Positions 25,266 to 33,286 of a DNA stretch of 64,000 nucleotides are shown here, piece by piece. How positions within the stretch are numbered: the first letter of the stretch is position 1; each line of letters starts with the position of its first letter. Source of the stretch: Betaproteobacteria bacterium (GTDB taxonomy: Bacteria; Pseudomonadota; Gammaproteobacteria; Burkholderiales; SG8-39); contig JACPYS010000050.1 of the NCBI GenBank assembly GCA_016195915.1, forward strand, positions 1 through 64,000. The letters run 5' to 3'. The notes beneath the pieces were generated by a model. That model was given only the letters and a program-made list of their open reading frames with translations, did not search any database and was not told the origin of the DNA. The translations under genes and the position numbers were made by a program.

Positions 25266-26513
25266 ATGACGACGACGGGCGCCGCACTGCACGCCGAGAG
25301 AACGCAGCGGGTCATGGAAGCGGTAGCGCTGCGTCAGCCCGACCGCGTACCGGTCGGCTTTCACACCATGCTCTGGCTGGCCCGCTACGGCGGCATCACG
25401 ATACGCGAACTGATGTACGGCTACGAGCGCACCACGGAACTCGGCCGGCGCGCGCTGGAGGAGTTTCAGCCGGACTTGTTCGCGCCGCCGCATCAGTTCG
25501 CCACGCTGGGCCCCGTCATGGAAGCGGCGGGCTTCAAGCAATTGCAGTGGCCGGGTCACGGCGTCGGCGACAACCAGCCGTACCAGTACATCGACCGCGA
25601 GTACATGAAGGCCGAGGAGTACGACGATTACCTGTTCGACCCGACCGGCTTTTACCTGTCGAAGTACATGCCGCGCGTGATGGGCGCGGCCGAGGGGCTG
25701 GAGGAACTACCGGCGATGCCGGGGTTCTTCTACATGCGCCTGGTGGTCGGCACGCGGTCGTTTTCCAATCCGCGCGTGGCCGGGGCCTTTGCGGCGCTCA
25801 AGACCGCGGGCGACGAGGCGCAGCGCCTGGTGAAGCACCAGAGCGCCTTCGTCGAGGAGATGGAAGCGAAAGGGTTCGTGGTCGGCCACGGCGCGGTCTC
25901 GATCGCGCCTTTCGACCTGCTCGGGGACTACATGCGCGGGGCGCGCGGCATCATGACCGACATGTACCGGCGCAAGGACAAGATGCTCGCGGCGATGGAA
26001 AAGGCCGTCGTGTTCATTCTTCGCCAGACCATCGCGACCTGCAAGGCGAGCGGCAGCCGCATAATTTTTATTCCCACGCACTGGGCGGCCGACGGGTTCA
26101 TGTCGTTGCAGCAGTTCCAGACGTTCTGGTGGCCGACGTTTCGCAGGCTGTTGCTGGGCTTGATCGAAGCCGACCTCATTCCGATGCCGATGTGGGAGGC
26201 CGATTGCACTTCGCGCCTCGAGACCATCGCCGACATCCCGCGCGGCAAGGCGATCTACTGGTTCGAGCGCACCGACCTGGTCAAGGCCAAACAGGTGCTG
26301 GGCGACATCGTCTGCCTGCGGGGCAATATTCCGGCCTCGATGATGACGACCGGCACGCCTGTGGAGGTGGATGCCTATTGCCGCCATCTGATCGAAACCG
26401 TAGGCAAGGCCGGCGGGTTCATCCTCGACGGATCCTTCGGCATTCCCGACGAGTCGCCGGTGGAGAACGTGCGCGCCATGTTCGCTGCCGTACGCAAGTA
26501 CTCCCCCTCATAG
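25266..26513 (+). CDS. Uroporphyrinogen-decarboxylase-family methyltransferase (substrate:corrinoid, MtaA/MtbA/O-demethylase type)
   Basis: 415 residues from ATG 25266, four bases after the corrinoid gene; an in-frame ATG at 25230 lies inside that gene. It has the UroD-like barrel: VMEAVALRQPDRVPVGFHTM at the start, IIFIPTHWAADGFMS in the middle and GFILDGSFGIPDESPVENVR at the end, as in methylcobalamin:CoM methyltransferases and demethylases. The Zn ligands of MtaA (His, Cys, Cys) are only partly recognisable (DCTSRLETIADIPRGK), so the methyl donor is not predictable; aryl methyl ethers or methylated amines are candidates. Its gene order with a corrinoid protein and activator supports substrate demethylation. 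Confidence 0.85.
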   Translation: MTTTGAALHAERTQRVMEAVALRQPDRVPVGFHTMLWLARYGGITIRELMYGYERTTELGRRALEEFQPDLFAPPHQFATLGPVMEAAGFKQLQWPGHGVGDNQPYQYIDREYMKAEEYDDYLFDPTGFYLSKYMPRVMGAAEGLEELPAMPGFFYMRLVVGTRSFSNPRVAGAFAALKTAGDEAQRLVKHQSAFVEEMEAKGFVVGHGAVSIAPFDLLGDYMRGARGIMTDMYRRKDKMLAAMEKAVVFILRQTIATCKASGSRIIFIPTHWAADGFMSLQQFQTFWWPTFRRLLLGLIEADLIPMPMWEADCTSRLETIADIPRGKAIYWFERTDLVKAKQVLGDIVCLRGNIPASMMTTGTPVEVDAYCRHLIETVGKAGGFILDGSFGIPDESPVENVRAMFAAVRKYSPS

Positions 26514-26521
26514 GGATCTCG

Positions 26522-27184
26522 ATGCCGATCGCCCGGCCGGCGGATGTACGGCACGCGCTGCGCCGGATTCCGTTGCGCGTGCGTCCGGCGGGCGCGCGCG
26601 AGCGGGCGAGAGCCGAGGCACTCGCAATGCTCGAGACCGAGCAGCTCGTGGCCCCGGCGCTTGGCTACGCGCTCTGGCCCGTCAAGGCGGGCGCGGGCGC
26701 GACGATGGCGCTTGGCGAAGAGATCCTGCGCGCGCCGCAACTGATGCTCGCCTCGCCGGGGCTCACGGCGGTGGGCGTCGGCGCATGTACTCTGGGCGAC
26801 ACGCTGGAGATCCGCGTCGACGCGCTTTTCGCGCAGCGCAGGAGACTCGTCGCTTTCGAACTCGACGCGCTCGGCAACGATCTGCTCGCCCATTACCAAG
26901 GCATTGCGACAGCGAGGCTGGAAGGCCTTGCGCGGCGCCGGGGACTTTGCACCGGCATCGAACTCAGCCCGGGCGACGACGATTTCGGACTCGACCAGCA
27001 GCAGGCCCTGTTGCGCCTCGCCGATGGCCTGCGACACGGTATTACGATCACGCGCAGCGGCATGCTGAAGCCGGCGAAGTCCCTGACGTTCGTGATCGCT
27101 TTCGGTGCGCATCTAGCGAAACCCCTGCGGAGCCGTTGCGAGCGCTGCGGTTCGAGGGAGCGATGCAGGCACCGCGCGAAGTGA
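26522..27184 (+). CDS. Small protein of the B12-dependent methionine-synthase activation-domain family
   Basis: 220 residues from ATG 26522. Features of the Met_synt_B12 domain: ALWPVKAGAGATMALGEEIL, LDALGNDLLAHYQGI and CTGIELSPGDDDFGLDQQQA (the SPGY-like loop), ending with a cysteine-rich KPLRSRCERCGSRERCRHRAK-like tail. Stand-alone versions accompany corrinoid methyl-transfer operons and bind SAM or assist reactivation of oxidised cobalamin. Its 3' end overlaps the ASKHA activator gene by 22 bases. The four Cys at the end could bind a metal or Fe-S cluster. Confidence 0.8.
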   Translation: MPIARPADVRHALRRIPLRVRPAGARERARAEALAMLETEQLVAPALGYALWPVKAGAGATMALGEEILRAPQLMLASPGLTAVGVGACTLGDTLEIRVDALFAQRRRLVAFELDALGNDLLAHYQGIATARLEGLARRRGLCTGIELSPGDDDFGLDQQQALLRLADGLRHGITITRSGMLKPAKSLTFVIAFGAHLAKPLRSRCERCGSRERCRHRAK

Positions 27185-28974
27185 ATCCTGCGCCGCGGGC
27201 GTTTCGCGTGCGCTTCGCGAATCTCGAGCGCGAGGCGGATTGCCTGGAGGGCGAATCGCTGTTTCATTGTGCGCGGCGCGCGGGCGTGCGCATCGTCGGC
27301 GCCTGCGGGGGCCGCGGCGCTTGCGGCAGCTGTGCCGTGCGCGTCCTCTCGGGAGAAGTGGAGCTGTTTTCTCCTGCCGGGGCAACACCGGGCAGGCGGC
27401 GATTGCACAAGCACTGGCTGCGGGCCTGCGAGCACCGCCCGCGCGCGGACTGCGTGGTGGAGATCGGCCCGCGTTCCCTGGCACCCATCGTGCGCGCGGA
27501 CGTCGACCGCCAATGCGGCGATCAACCGATCTTCGAGCCGGCAGTGCGCGTTTGCGATGCCGCGCTGCTTGCGCCCACCCTCGAAGAGAATGGCGCGGAC
27601 GCAGAGCGCCTGCTGGATGCCTTGAGCCCGGACGGTGCGGCGCGCATCGACTTTGCTGTACTGCACGATTTGCCGGGGCAGTTGCGCGCTTGCGGCTGGC
27701 ATGTGCGCGCAGTGCTGCGCACCGACGAGGTCATCGCCGTGGCGCCCGCGGCCAGCCCTTGCCTCGGACTGGCGGTGGATCTCGGCACCACCAATGTCGC
27801 GGGCTTCCTCGTCGACATGGAGAGCGGCGCGCGCCTGGCGAGCCTCGGCATCGAAAATCCACAGGCCGCTTTCGGCGCCGACCTGATCAGCCGGGTGAAT
27901 CACGCCATCCGCGATCCGGGCGGCGCCGCGGAACTGCGCGGCGAGGCGGTCGCCGCGTTTGCGACCCTCGCCAACGATATGTGCAAGGCAGTAACGGCGC
28001 GAGCGGAGGACATTTCGGAAATCGTGGTGTGCGGAAACACGGCGATGCACCACCTTCTGCTTGGCCTGCCCGTAGCGCAACTCGGGCGCGCGCCGTTTGT
28101 GCCCGCGGTCTGCTCCTCGCTCGATCTCAAGGCGCGCGAACTCGGCATTCCCGCGGCTGCGGGTGCGTATGTGCACGTGATGCCGAATGTGGGCGGATTC
28201 GTCGGCGGCGACCATGTGGCGGTGTTGCTGGCGACCGAGCCTGAATGGCGCGACGCAACGGCCATCGTGATGGACATCGGCACCAACACCGAGATCTCCC
28301 TGATCCACGAGGGCGCGATCACCTCGGTGTCCAGTCCGTCCGGCCCCGCCCTGGAGGGCGGGCATATCGCCTGCGGCATGCGCGCGGCGGAAGGAGCGAT
28401 CGAAAAAGTGCGGATCGAGGGCAGCCAGATCGCCATCCAAGTGATCGGCAATGTCGATGCGGTCGGCCTGTGCGGTTCCGGCGTGATCGACCTCGTCGCC
28501 TCGCTGAGAATGGCCGGGATCATCGACAAGCGCGGCTGGATCTGCCGCGACGATCATGCCGCGGTGCGCGACTCGGCTGGCCAGCGCGAAATCGTGCTCG
28601 CCCCGGACGTGGTATTCACGCAGGCGGACGTTCGCGCCGTGCAACTGGCCAAGGCGGCGATTCGCGCCGGCATCGAGTTGCTCGTGCAGCGCGCGGGGCT
28701 GGACGAGACCGCAATCGAGCGCGTCCTCATCGCAGGCGCGTTCGGCGCGTACATCGATCTCGACAGCGCGGTCGCGATCGGACTGGTGCCCGGGCTGCCG
28801 CGCGAGCGCTTCCGCCAGGTCGGCAACGCGGCCGGACTCGGCGCGCGAATGGCGCTGACGTCGGTCTCGGCCCGCGCGCGCGCGAAGCGTCTCGCAGCAG
28901 AGTGCCGCTACATCGAGCTCGGAACGATGGCGGGCTTCCAGAAAGCATTGATGAGGAGAATCGGCTTTGACTGA
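27163..28974 (+). CDS. Corrinoid activation protein: [2Fe-2S] ferredoxin plus ASKHA ATPase (RACo-type, DUF4445)
   Basis: 603 residues from ATG 27163 with GAGGGAG upstream. N-terminal plant-type ferredoxin with Cys48, Cys54, Cys57 and Cys89 (GACGGRGACGSCAV ... ACEH). A linker domain to about 200 is followed by the ASKHA ATPase: LAVDLGTTNVAGFLVD (phosphate 1), VVCGNTAMHHLLLGL, IVMDIGTNTEISLI (phosphate 2) and FGAYIDLDSAVAIGLVP. Such proteins reduce inactive Co(II) corrinoid to Co(I) at the expense of ATP. The next gene starts within its end (TTG at 28967). Confidence 0.92.
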   Translation: MQAPREVNPAPRAFRVRFANLEREADCLEGESLFHCARRAGVRIVGACGGRGACGSCAVRVLSGEVELFSPAGATPGRRRLHKHWLRACEHRPRADCVVEIGPRSLAPIVRADVDRQCGDQPIFEPAVRVCDAALLAPTLEENGADAERLLDALSPDGAARIDFAVLHDLPGQLRACGWHVRAVLRTDEVIAVAPAASPCLGLAVDLGTTNVAGFLVDMESGARLASLGIENPQAAFGADLISRVNHAIRDPGGAAELRGEAVAAFATLANDMCKAVTARAEDISEIVVCGNTAMHHLLLGLPVAQLGRAPFVPAVCSSLDLKARELGIPAAAGAYVHVMPNVGGFVGGDHVAVLLATEPEWRDATAIVMDIGTNTEISLIHEGAITSVSSPSGPALEGGHIACGMRAAEGAIEKVRIEGSQIAIQVIGNVDAVGLCGSGVIDLVASLRMAGIIDKRGWICRDDHAAVRDSAGQREIVLAPDVVFTQADVRAVQLAKAAIRAGIELLVQRAGLDETAIERVLIAGAFGAYIDLDSAVAIGLVPGLPRERFRQVGNAAGLGARMALTSVSARARAKRLAAECRYIELGTMAGFQKALMRRIGFD

Positions 28975-29863
28975 CATTTCGCAGGCCTGGCGGCCGAACA
29001 TCATCGGCGACCGTATCAATCCGGGTTTCAAAAGCACGCTCGCGCTGCTCGATACCGGCGATGTCGCCGGCATGCAGGCGCTCGCCGTGAGGCAGGTCGA
29101 GACAGGCGCCACGGCGCTCGATTTCACCATCGGCCCGCGTGCGCGCGAACAACCGGAGGTCCTCGCCGAATGGATACGCGTCGTTCAGGCGGCGGTGAGC
29201 GTTCCCTTGTGCTTCGATTACCTGGACATTCCGGTGCTGGACGTCTGCCTCAGGACCTACGACCAGGACAAGGCGCTCGGGCGGCTGCCGATCATCAATT
29301 CACTTGCCGAGACGCGTTGGGAACTGATGTCGCTGTACGAGCTGCGCCCGTTCCGGGTCATGCTGATGGCCTCGGAGCGGATGGAAGACGGCGCAGGCCG
29401 GCCCAACCGCAGCAGCGCGGAAATCAGCGCTACGGCAAAGCGGGCGGCTCGCCGCCTGGTGCGGGATTTCGGCCTCGCGCTCGATGACATCATCATCGAC
29501 GTTTCGGTGAGCGCCGTGATCGTGGATACCACCGGTCTGAATCGCGCCGCACTCGATGCGATTCGGGAGATCGGCACGGATCCGGACCTGAAGGGGATAC
29601 ATGTCAGCGGCGGCATCACCAACATAGGACAGCAGATGCCGGCCAAGGCGGGCGACGGTTCGGACCTGAAGCGCCAACTCGAGTGTGCCTTCATCACGCT
29701 GGCGGCGCCGCTCGGGCTCGATACCGTGCTGGCGACGCCCTGGCACGGGCTCTATGCGCTGCCCGAGGGAAATTTCGTGCTCGAAACCTTCCGGCGCATC
29801 CTCGAACTCAAAGGCTCGGATGCGCTGCGCGAAGTGCGCAAGCTGTACCGGAAGCAGGCGTGA
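28967..29863 (+). CDS. Pterin-binding methyltransferase (methyltetrahydrofolate:corrinoid type)
   Basis: 298 residues. The start is a TTG at 28967 overlapping the preceding stop, behind GAGGAG; no ATG fits the family N-terminus. Pterin-binding barrel: NIIGDRINPGFKSTLALLDT at the first strand, GATALDFTIGPR, VPLCFDYLDIPVLDVCL, LPIINSLAETRW, DDIIIDVSVSAVIVDTTG and HVSGGITNIGQQMP. These match the dihydropteroate-synthase-like family of CH3-THF:corrinoid methyltransferases (AcsE, component of O-demethylases). It would pass the methyl group from the corrinoid protein to tetrahydrofolate, feeding the one-carbon pool. Last gene of the operon. Confidence 0.88.
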   Translation: MTDISQAWRPNIIGDRINPGFKSTLALLDTGDVAGMQALAVRQVETGATALDFTIGPRAREQPEVLAEWIRVVQAAVSVPLCFDYLDIPVLDVCLRTYDQDKALGRLPIINSLAETRWELMSLYELRPFRVMLMASERMEDGAGRPNRSSAEISATAKRAARRLVRDFGLALDDIIIDVSVSAVIVDTTGLNRAALDAIREIGTDPDLKGIHVSGGITNIGQQMPAKAGDGSDLKRQLECAFITLAAPLGLDTVLATPWHGLYALPEGNFVLETFRRILELKGSDALREVRKLYRKQA

Positions 29864-29887
29864 GCGCGCTTTCGAAGGAGTCCGGCC

Positions 29888-30115
29888 ATTCCCACGTTTA
29901 ATATCGCCGAAGCCAAGGCACACTTCTCCGAGCTGGTGCAGAAAGCCATGCTGGGCGAGGAGGTCATCATCGCCAAGGACAACACGCCGGTGCTCAAGCT
30001 GGTGCCGCTGAATAAACCGAGGAAACCGCGCAAGCCAGGCTCGGGCAAAGGTCAGATCCTTTACGTCGCGCCGGATTTCGATGTGACGCCCGCGAGCTTC
30101 AAGGGCTATGTTTGA
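29888..30115 (+). CDS. Phd/YefM-type antitoxin with an ATT start codon
   Basis: 75 residues. The reading frame gives (M)PTFNIAEAKAHFSELVQKA, EEVIIAKDNTPVLKLVPL, a normal Phd/YefM antitoxin beginning directly at the conserved FNIAEAKAHFS. The codon at the expected start is ATT (29888-29890), with GGAG nine bases upstream; no ATG, GTG or TTG is available before it in a plausible place. Either ATT is used, which is rare and weak, or a former ATG has mutated. Overlaps by one base the remnant toxin gene at 30115. Confidence 0.75.
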   Translation: MPTFNIAEAKAHFSELVQKAMLGEEVIIAKDNTPVLKLVPLNKPRKPRKPGSGKGQILYVAPDFDVTPASFKGYV

Positions 30116-30258
30116 TGCGTGTCTTTCCCGAAACGCTGGCTTCGCATCATGGCAATCCATTCGACCGCCTGCTGATCGCTCAGGCCCTCGAAGAGGATCT
30201 CCGGGTTGTCACCGCGGACCCGATCTTCCGCAAGTACGGCGTGAAACGAATCTCATAG
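30115..30258 (+). pseudogene. Truncated VapC-type PIN toxin
   Basis: The ATG at 30115 opens a 47-residue frame: MRVFPETLASHHGNPFDRLL, then IAQALEEDLRVVTADPIFRK and YGVKRIS. HHGNPFDRLLIAQA and VVTADPIF are the last conserved segment of PIN toxins; the first two thirds, with the N-terminal catalytic Asp and the Glu, are deleted. Position and overlap with the antitoxin are those of a normal pair, so the deletion occurred inside the toxin gene. No ribonuclease activity is expected. Confidence 0.8.
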
Positions 30259-30552
30259 CGGTCTCAATCGATCGGCAAGGGCGGATTCAAGTCAGGTCCT
30301 GGCCGGCGCGACCGCTTCCGGTTTGCGGGCTTTGACGACGCCGTTTATCTTCGGTCCGCTTCTGTGGGACGGAATCTCCGGGAATATAGTACATTCCAAT
30401 CCAGGTATGAGTCTGAACGAGGGGGTGCCCGGTTCAGGTTGTGATGCTTACCCAGTGCAGGGTTATGCACGGGGGCGCCGCCCGCCGCTCTAAGGCGGGA
30501 GGCGAGCGGCCCGGTGTATAACCCGTGTGCGCCGGGAGGTGTTTGAGCATAT

Positions 30553-31821
30553 TCAGGCAGCGGTTTTCGATCGGCTAAAAATGGTTTTGAAGAGAATCGC
30601 GCGCGCGTCGTTCAGACGCCGCGCGGCCTCATTGTCGCTCATGGCGGCGGCTTGCGCATCGAGTTGTTGGAAGGTGATGCTGGGTTTGAGAAATCCTTCG
30701 GCCTTGTGCAGTGATTTGAATTTCTGGTAGGGCGTCATCATCAGTTTGTAGGGATAGCGCTTGCGCTGGCGGCCCTTGGCGTCGGTGATGGTCTCGGCGA
30801 ACAGGCAGGGGCGGTGGAAGTTGACGTAGGGGTTGAGATGGTCGCAGCAGAACGCATTGACCAGAGTCGCGAAGTGTTGCGGGATGTGGCTGTAGCCGAG
30901 GTGCTTACGCACGATCGCGCCATTCTTTGATTCGGCTTGCGCGTTGTCGTTACAGTGCCGGGAGCGCGATTTGGTTTGCTCTTCGATGAGCAACTTGTTG
31001 AGCAGTTTGGCGACCTGGTGGTTGATGAATTCCGAGCCGTTGTCGCTGTGAAATCCGAGGATCTTGAAGGGGAAGCTTTGCAATAGCTCTTCGAGCACGG
31101 GGATGAGGAACGCCTCGCTGATGCGCTCACAGGTCGCCACCCCTTCGTACTGGGTCACGCAGTCCACGGTATTGATGTGGTAGACGCCTTTGATGCCGTC
31201 CTGATCGCCCTGATGCACGCTGTCCACGCGTAGGTAACCGGGCTGGCTATTCGGCGCCGGGGCACGGCGCTCGCCGATCGGGACGCTCACCGGCCGGGTC
31301 TTGGTCCAGACTTGGCGGAGGCGCTGATAGCGCTCGCGCTGGCGCAGGTTGTACAGGTGCCCCACTGAGATCCTCGCCAGCCTCTCATAGCGAACCTCCC
31401 TGAACAGCTCGAAGGCACGTTCCATGAGCTTCTTGGTAGCCAACCCCGAGAGCGTGCCGTGCAAACTATCGGTCTGGGCGAGCAGGAGCACGTCAGCGCT
31501 GGTGTAGGTGCACGCAAAGCTGGTGCGCGAGCCCCGGTAGCGCTTGATGAGCTGGCCTCGTTCGCCGCCCCGTTTGACCAGCCGGGAGATCTGTTGGCGG
31601 GAATAGCCGCTGACGCGCTCCAAGAAGCGCAGCACCACCGCCTTGTCGGCGCGATTCAGACGCGTGTAGCCGAAGCGCCGCACGGTACGTCCAATAAAGC
31701 CGTAGCGCTCCTCGACCGCCACTGAAAACTCGATCGCCACGATCCCGTCCAGAAAGGCCTGCATCTGCGCCAGCGTATGCACCTGTTCGTCGTTCATATC
31801 GATCACCATGCTCCGCATCAT
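30553..31821 (-). CDS. DDE transposase with integrase core (rve fold)
   Basis: 422 residues from ATG 31821 (GAGG six bases upstream; a TTG at 31851 inside the terminal repeat is less likely). N-terminal helix-turn-helix: AVEERYGFIGRTVRRFGYTR and LERVSGYSRQQISRLVKRG. The rve catalytic core has all three acids: Asp in PGYLRVDSVHQGDQDG, Asp in LGFHSDNGSEFINHQV and Glu in NDNAQAESKNGAIVRKHLG. Intact length, no stops, so probably functional. The C-terminal part (PYKLMMTPYQKFKSLHKAEG) is characteristic of this group of stand-alone rve transposases. Confidence 0.88.
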   Translation of the reverse strand: MMRSMVIDMNDEQVHTLAQMQAFLDGIVAIEFSVAVEERYGFIGRTVRRFGYTRLNRADKAVVLRFLERVSGYSRQQISRLVKRGGERGQLIKRYRGSRTSFACTYTSADVLLLAQTDSLHGTLSGLATKKLMERAFELFREVRYERLARISVGHLYNLRQRERYQRLRQVWTKTRPVSVPIGERRAPAPNSQPGYLRVDSVHQGDQDGIKGVYHINTVDCVTQYEGVATCERISEAFLIPVLEELLQSFPFKILGFHSDNGSEFINHQVAKLLNKLLIEEQTKSRSRHCNDNAQAESKNGAIVRKHLGYSHIPQHFATLVNAFCCDHLNPYVNFHRPCLFAETITDAKGRQRKRYPYKLMMTPYQKFKSLHKAEGFLKPSITFQQLDAQAAAMSDNEAARRLNDARAILFKTIFSRSKTAA

Positions 31822-31838
31822 GATCGACCTCAGCTGCC

Positions 31839-31897
31839 CGTTCAGACTCAAACCCCGTTGGAATCACGCCCCCCGCTCAGACTCAAACCCCATTGGA
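31839..31897. repeat. Tandem copies of the IS terminal repeat (right end)
   Basis: Two 24-base copies, 31839-31862 and 31874-31897, differ at two positions and share the core cagactcaaacccc. The inner copy overlaps the 5' end of the transposase frame. Multiple transposase-binding sites at one end are known from other elements; alternatively the inner one is the end of an earlier, shorter form. Confidence 0.65.
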
Positions 31898-31972
31898 CAA
31901 GGCTAATATTTGGCGGAATACCAGCGTCCGTGTAGCATGGGAGCTTAAGCGTCTAGCTGTCCGGGAGTTTTT

Positions 31973-32281
31973 GTGGAGCAGATTGAGCAGGAAATTGTGC
32001 GATGGACTGTGAAGGTATCCAAAGATACCGATATCTCGCTACGGTCTTTGCTGGCACAGCGTGGGATGAAGAAAGGCGATCTCTCCAAGTTCATCGAGCG
32101 CGCGGTGCAAAAAGAGGTATTCGCTCAGACCGTGGCGGAGGTTCAGACGCGCAACGTCAATGTGCCGAGTGAAACAATTGAGGCAGACATCGACGATGCC
32201 CTGCGTCGCGTGCGGGCGCATATGTGGGGCAAGGTCAAGGCGCGCAAACCGAGGACCAGCAGGAAAGCGATAGCACGCTGA
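31973..32281 (+). CDS. Ribbon-helix-helix-type antitoxin
   Basis: 102 residues from a GTG at 31973 (GGGAG nine bases before): MEQIEQEIVRWTVKVSKDTD, ISLRSLLAQRGMKKGDLSKF, IERAVQKEVFAQTVAEVQ. The strand-helix-helix pattern with VKVSKDTDISLRSLLAQRG and LSKFIERAV resembles RHH antitoxins found next to COG1569 PIN toxins. The C-terminal tail (DIDDALRRVRAHMWGKVKAR) would contact the toxin. Adjacent toxin begins 8 bases downstream. The GC content is lower than in the chromosome core. Confidence 0.75.
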   Translation: MEQIEQEIVRWTVKVSKDTDISLRSLLAQRGMKKGDLSKFIERAVQKEVFAQTVAEVQTRNVNVPSETIEADIDDALRRVRAHMWGKVKARKPRTSRKAIAR

Positions 32282-32289
32282 CGCTTCGC

Positions 32290-32706
32290 GTGCGCGTCGT
32301 TCTCGACACGAATGTCTTGCTGAGCGCGTTCATCCGTGTTGATTCGAATCCGTGCCTCGTTCTCCATGCGTGGCTTGACGGCCGCTTCGAACTGGTCTCG
32401 AGCGGAGCCCAGATCGAAGAGATTACGCGTGTTGCACGTTATCCGCAGGTGCGCCGATACATCTCGCCTGCGGAAGTTGGATGGCTGGTCAACCGGATTC
32501 GGGACCGGGCACCGGTGATTGATCGGTTGCCCGAGGTCGGCGTTTCTGCCGATCCGGGCGACAATTTCCTGCTCGGAATGGCAGAGGCCGGGCAGGCCGA
32601 TTACGTTGTCACCGGCGACAAGTCAGACGTGTTGGCGATCGAACGGCACGGAAGGACGAAAGTCGTGACCGTGACCAGGATGATGAAAGCGCTCGGTCTC
32701 GGATAG
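32290..32706 (+). CDS. PIN-domain toxin (COG1569 type)
   Basis: 138 residues from GTG 32290: MRVVLDTNVLLSAFIRVDSN. Catalytic acids: Asp in VLDTNVLLSA, Glu in SGAQIEEITRVA and the DPGDNFLLGMAEAGQADYVV plus TGDKSD cluster. This is the family annotated as putative toxin component, PIN family. Start chosen because GTG directly precedes the first strand; an in-frame upstream frame overlaps the antitoxin by 58 bases. All active-site residues are kept, so a working pair with the RHH antitoxin is likely. Confidence 0.8.
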   Translation: MRVVLDTNVLLSAFIRVDSNPCLVLHAWLDGRFELVSSGAQIEEITRVARYPQVRRYISPAEVGWLVNRIRDRAPVIDRLPEVGVSADPGDNFLLGMAEAGQADYVVTGDKSDVLAIERHGRTKVVTVTRMMKALGLG

Positions 32707-32735
32707 GTCATATGCCGCGCCGATGAGTTTTCGTT

Positions 32736-32789
32736 CCTACGCACCGTAGCGCCCGACGAGCGATACCGACGAGACGTTCTGGCTCGGAA
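32736..32789 (-). repeat. Thiolase 3'-end fragment, copy A
   Basis: On the minus strand the frame reads PSQNVSSVSLVGRYGA and a TAG at 32739-32737. This is the exact C-terminus type of the thiolase at 42499 (PSQNVSSISIVGRYGA). About 49 of 54 bases match copy B at 33661. To the right the similarity stops abruptly. It is a displaced 3' end, not a gene. Confidence 0.75.
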
Positions 32790-32845
32790 TCGAGATCGAA
32801 CGGGGAATCGACGATCACCAGGCCCTTGTCTCCGGTTTGCAACGC

Positions 32846-33286
32846 TTACGCCGGAATCTTTTCGATCAGTCCTGGCGCATCGACTTCATGCAACGCTACC
32901 AGCGGATCGGCCGTCACCAGTCGCATCGGTTCGGCCAGCGTCTGCGCCACCAGCATGCGATCGAAGGGATCGGCATGTGCGCGGCCGGTCCTGGGATTGA
33001 TGCGGTAGGGCAGGCGGTCGACCTGGATGCAATGGGCGGGCTTGATCGGCAATAAATTGATCCCGGCACTCTCTGCCCATCTCATTAAATCGACCGCGCT
33101 CCAATCCAGCCTGCGCAGTCCTCCGGCAACAGCGATCGAATGCTTGATCGCCACTTCCCACAACGAAACCATGCTGAGGAATACCTCAAAGTCCCCCGCC
33201 CGCATGCCCTGCGCCAGGGCGTCCGGAAGTCTCTCTGGCTTGGCCAGCGCCCACAGGGCGATGTGAGTATCGATCAACAGCTTCAA
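32846..33286 (-). CDS. PIN-domain toxin (VapC-like)
   Basis: 146 residues from TTG 33286: MKLLIDTHIALWALAKPERL. The TTGA overlap with the antitoxin stop (33283-33285) marks the start. PIN residues: Asp in LLIDTHIALWA, Glu in MVSLWEVAIKHSIA, Asp in HADPFDRMLVAQTL and Asp in RLVTADPLVAL. The PIN subgroup with DTHIALW...DPFDRMLVAQ is common in proteobacterial type II modules. Complete and probably active. It lies between two thiolase 3'-end fragments. Confidence 0.85.
   Translation of the reverse strand: MKLLIDTHIALWALAKPERLPDALAQGMRAGDFEVFLSMVSLWEVAIKHSIAVAGGLRRLDWSAVDLMRWAESAGINLLPIKPAHCIQVDRLPYRINPRTGRAHADPFDRMLVAQTLAEPMRLVTADPLVALHEVDAPGLIEKIPA

Larger units (their letters stand above)
30395..31897 (-). 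mobile_element. DDE insertion sequence (IS481/ISNCY-like), apparently complete
   Basis: The element carries one transposase gene and is bounded by related inverted ends: left end at 30395-30419 (tccaatccaggtatgagtct...) and right end at 31874-31897, which read inward is tccaatggggtttgagtctg. The right end has a second, near-identical copy at 31839-31862 just inside. Between the left end and the transposase stop lies a GC-rich palindromic stretch (30461-30523) with gggttatgcac and gtgtataaccc as outer arms. I could not find a convincing target duplication outside the ends. Length about 1.5 kb. Confidence 0.7.

Noticed and set aside
30461-30523. GC-rich palindromic stretch as an attachment site or small RNA
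   Set aside because: It lies inside the insertion sequence, between its left end and transposase gene, so it is more simply a part of that element.
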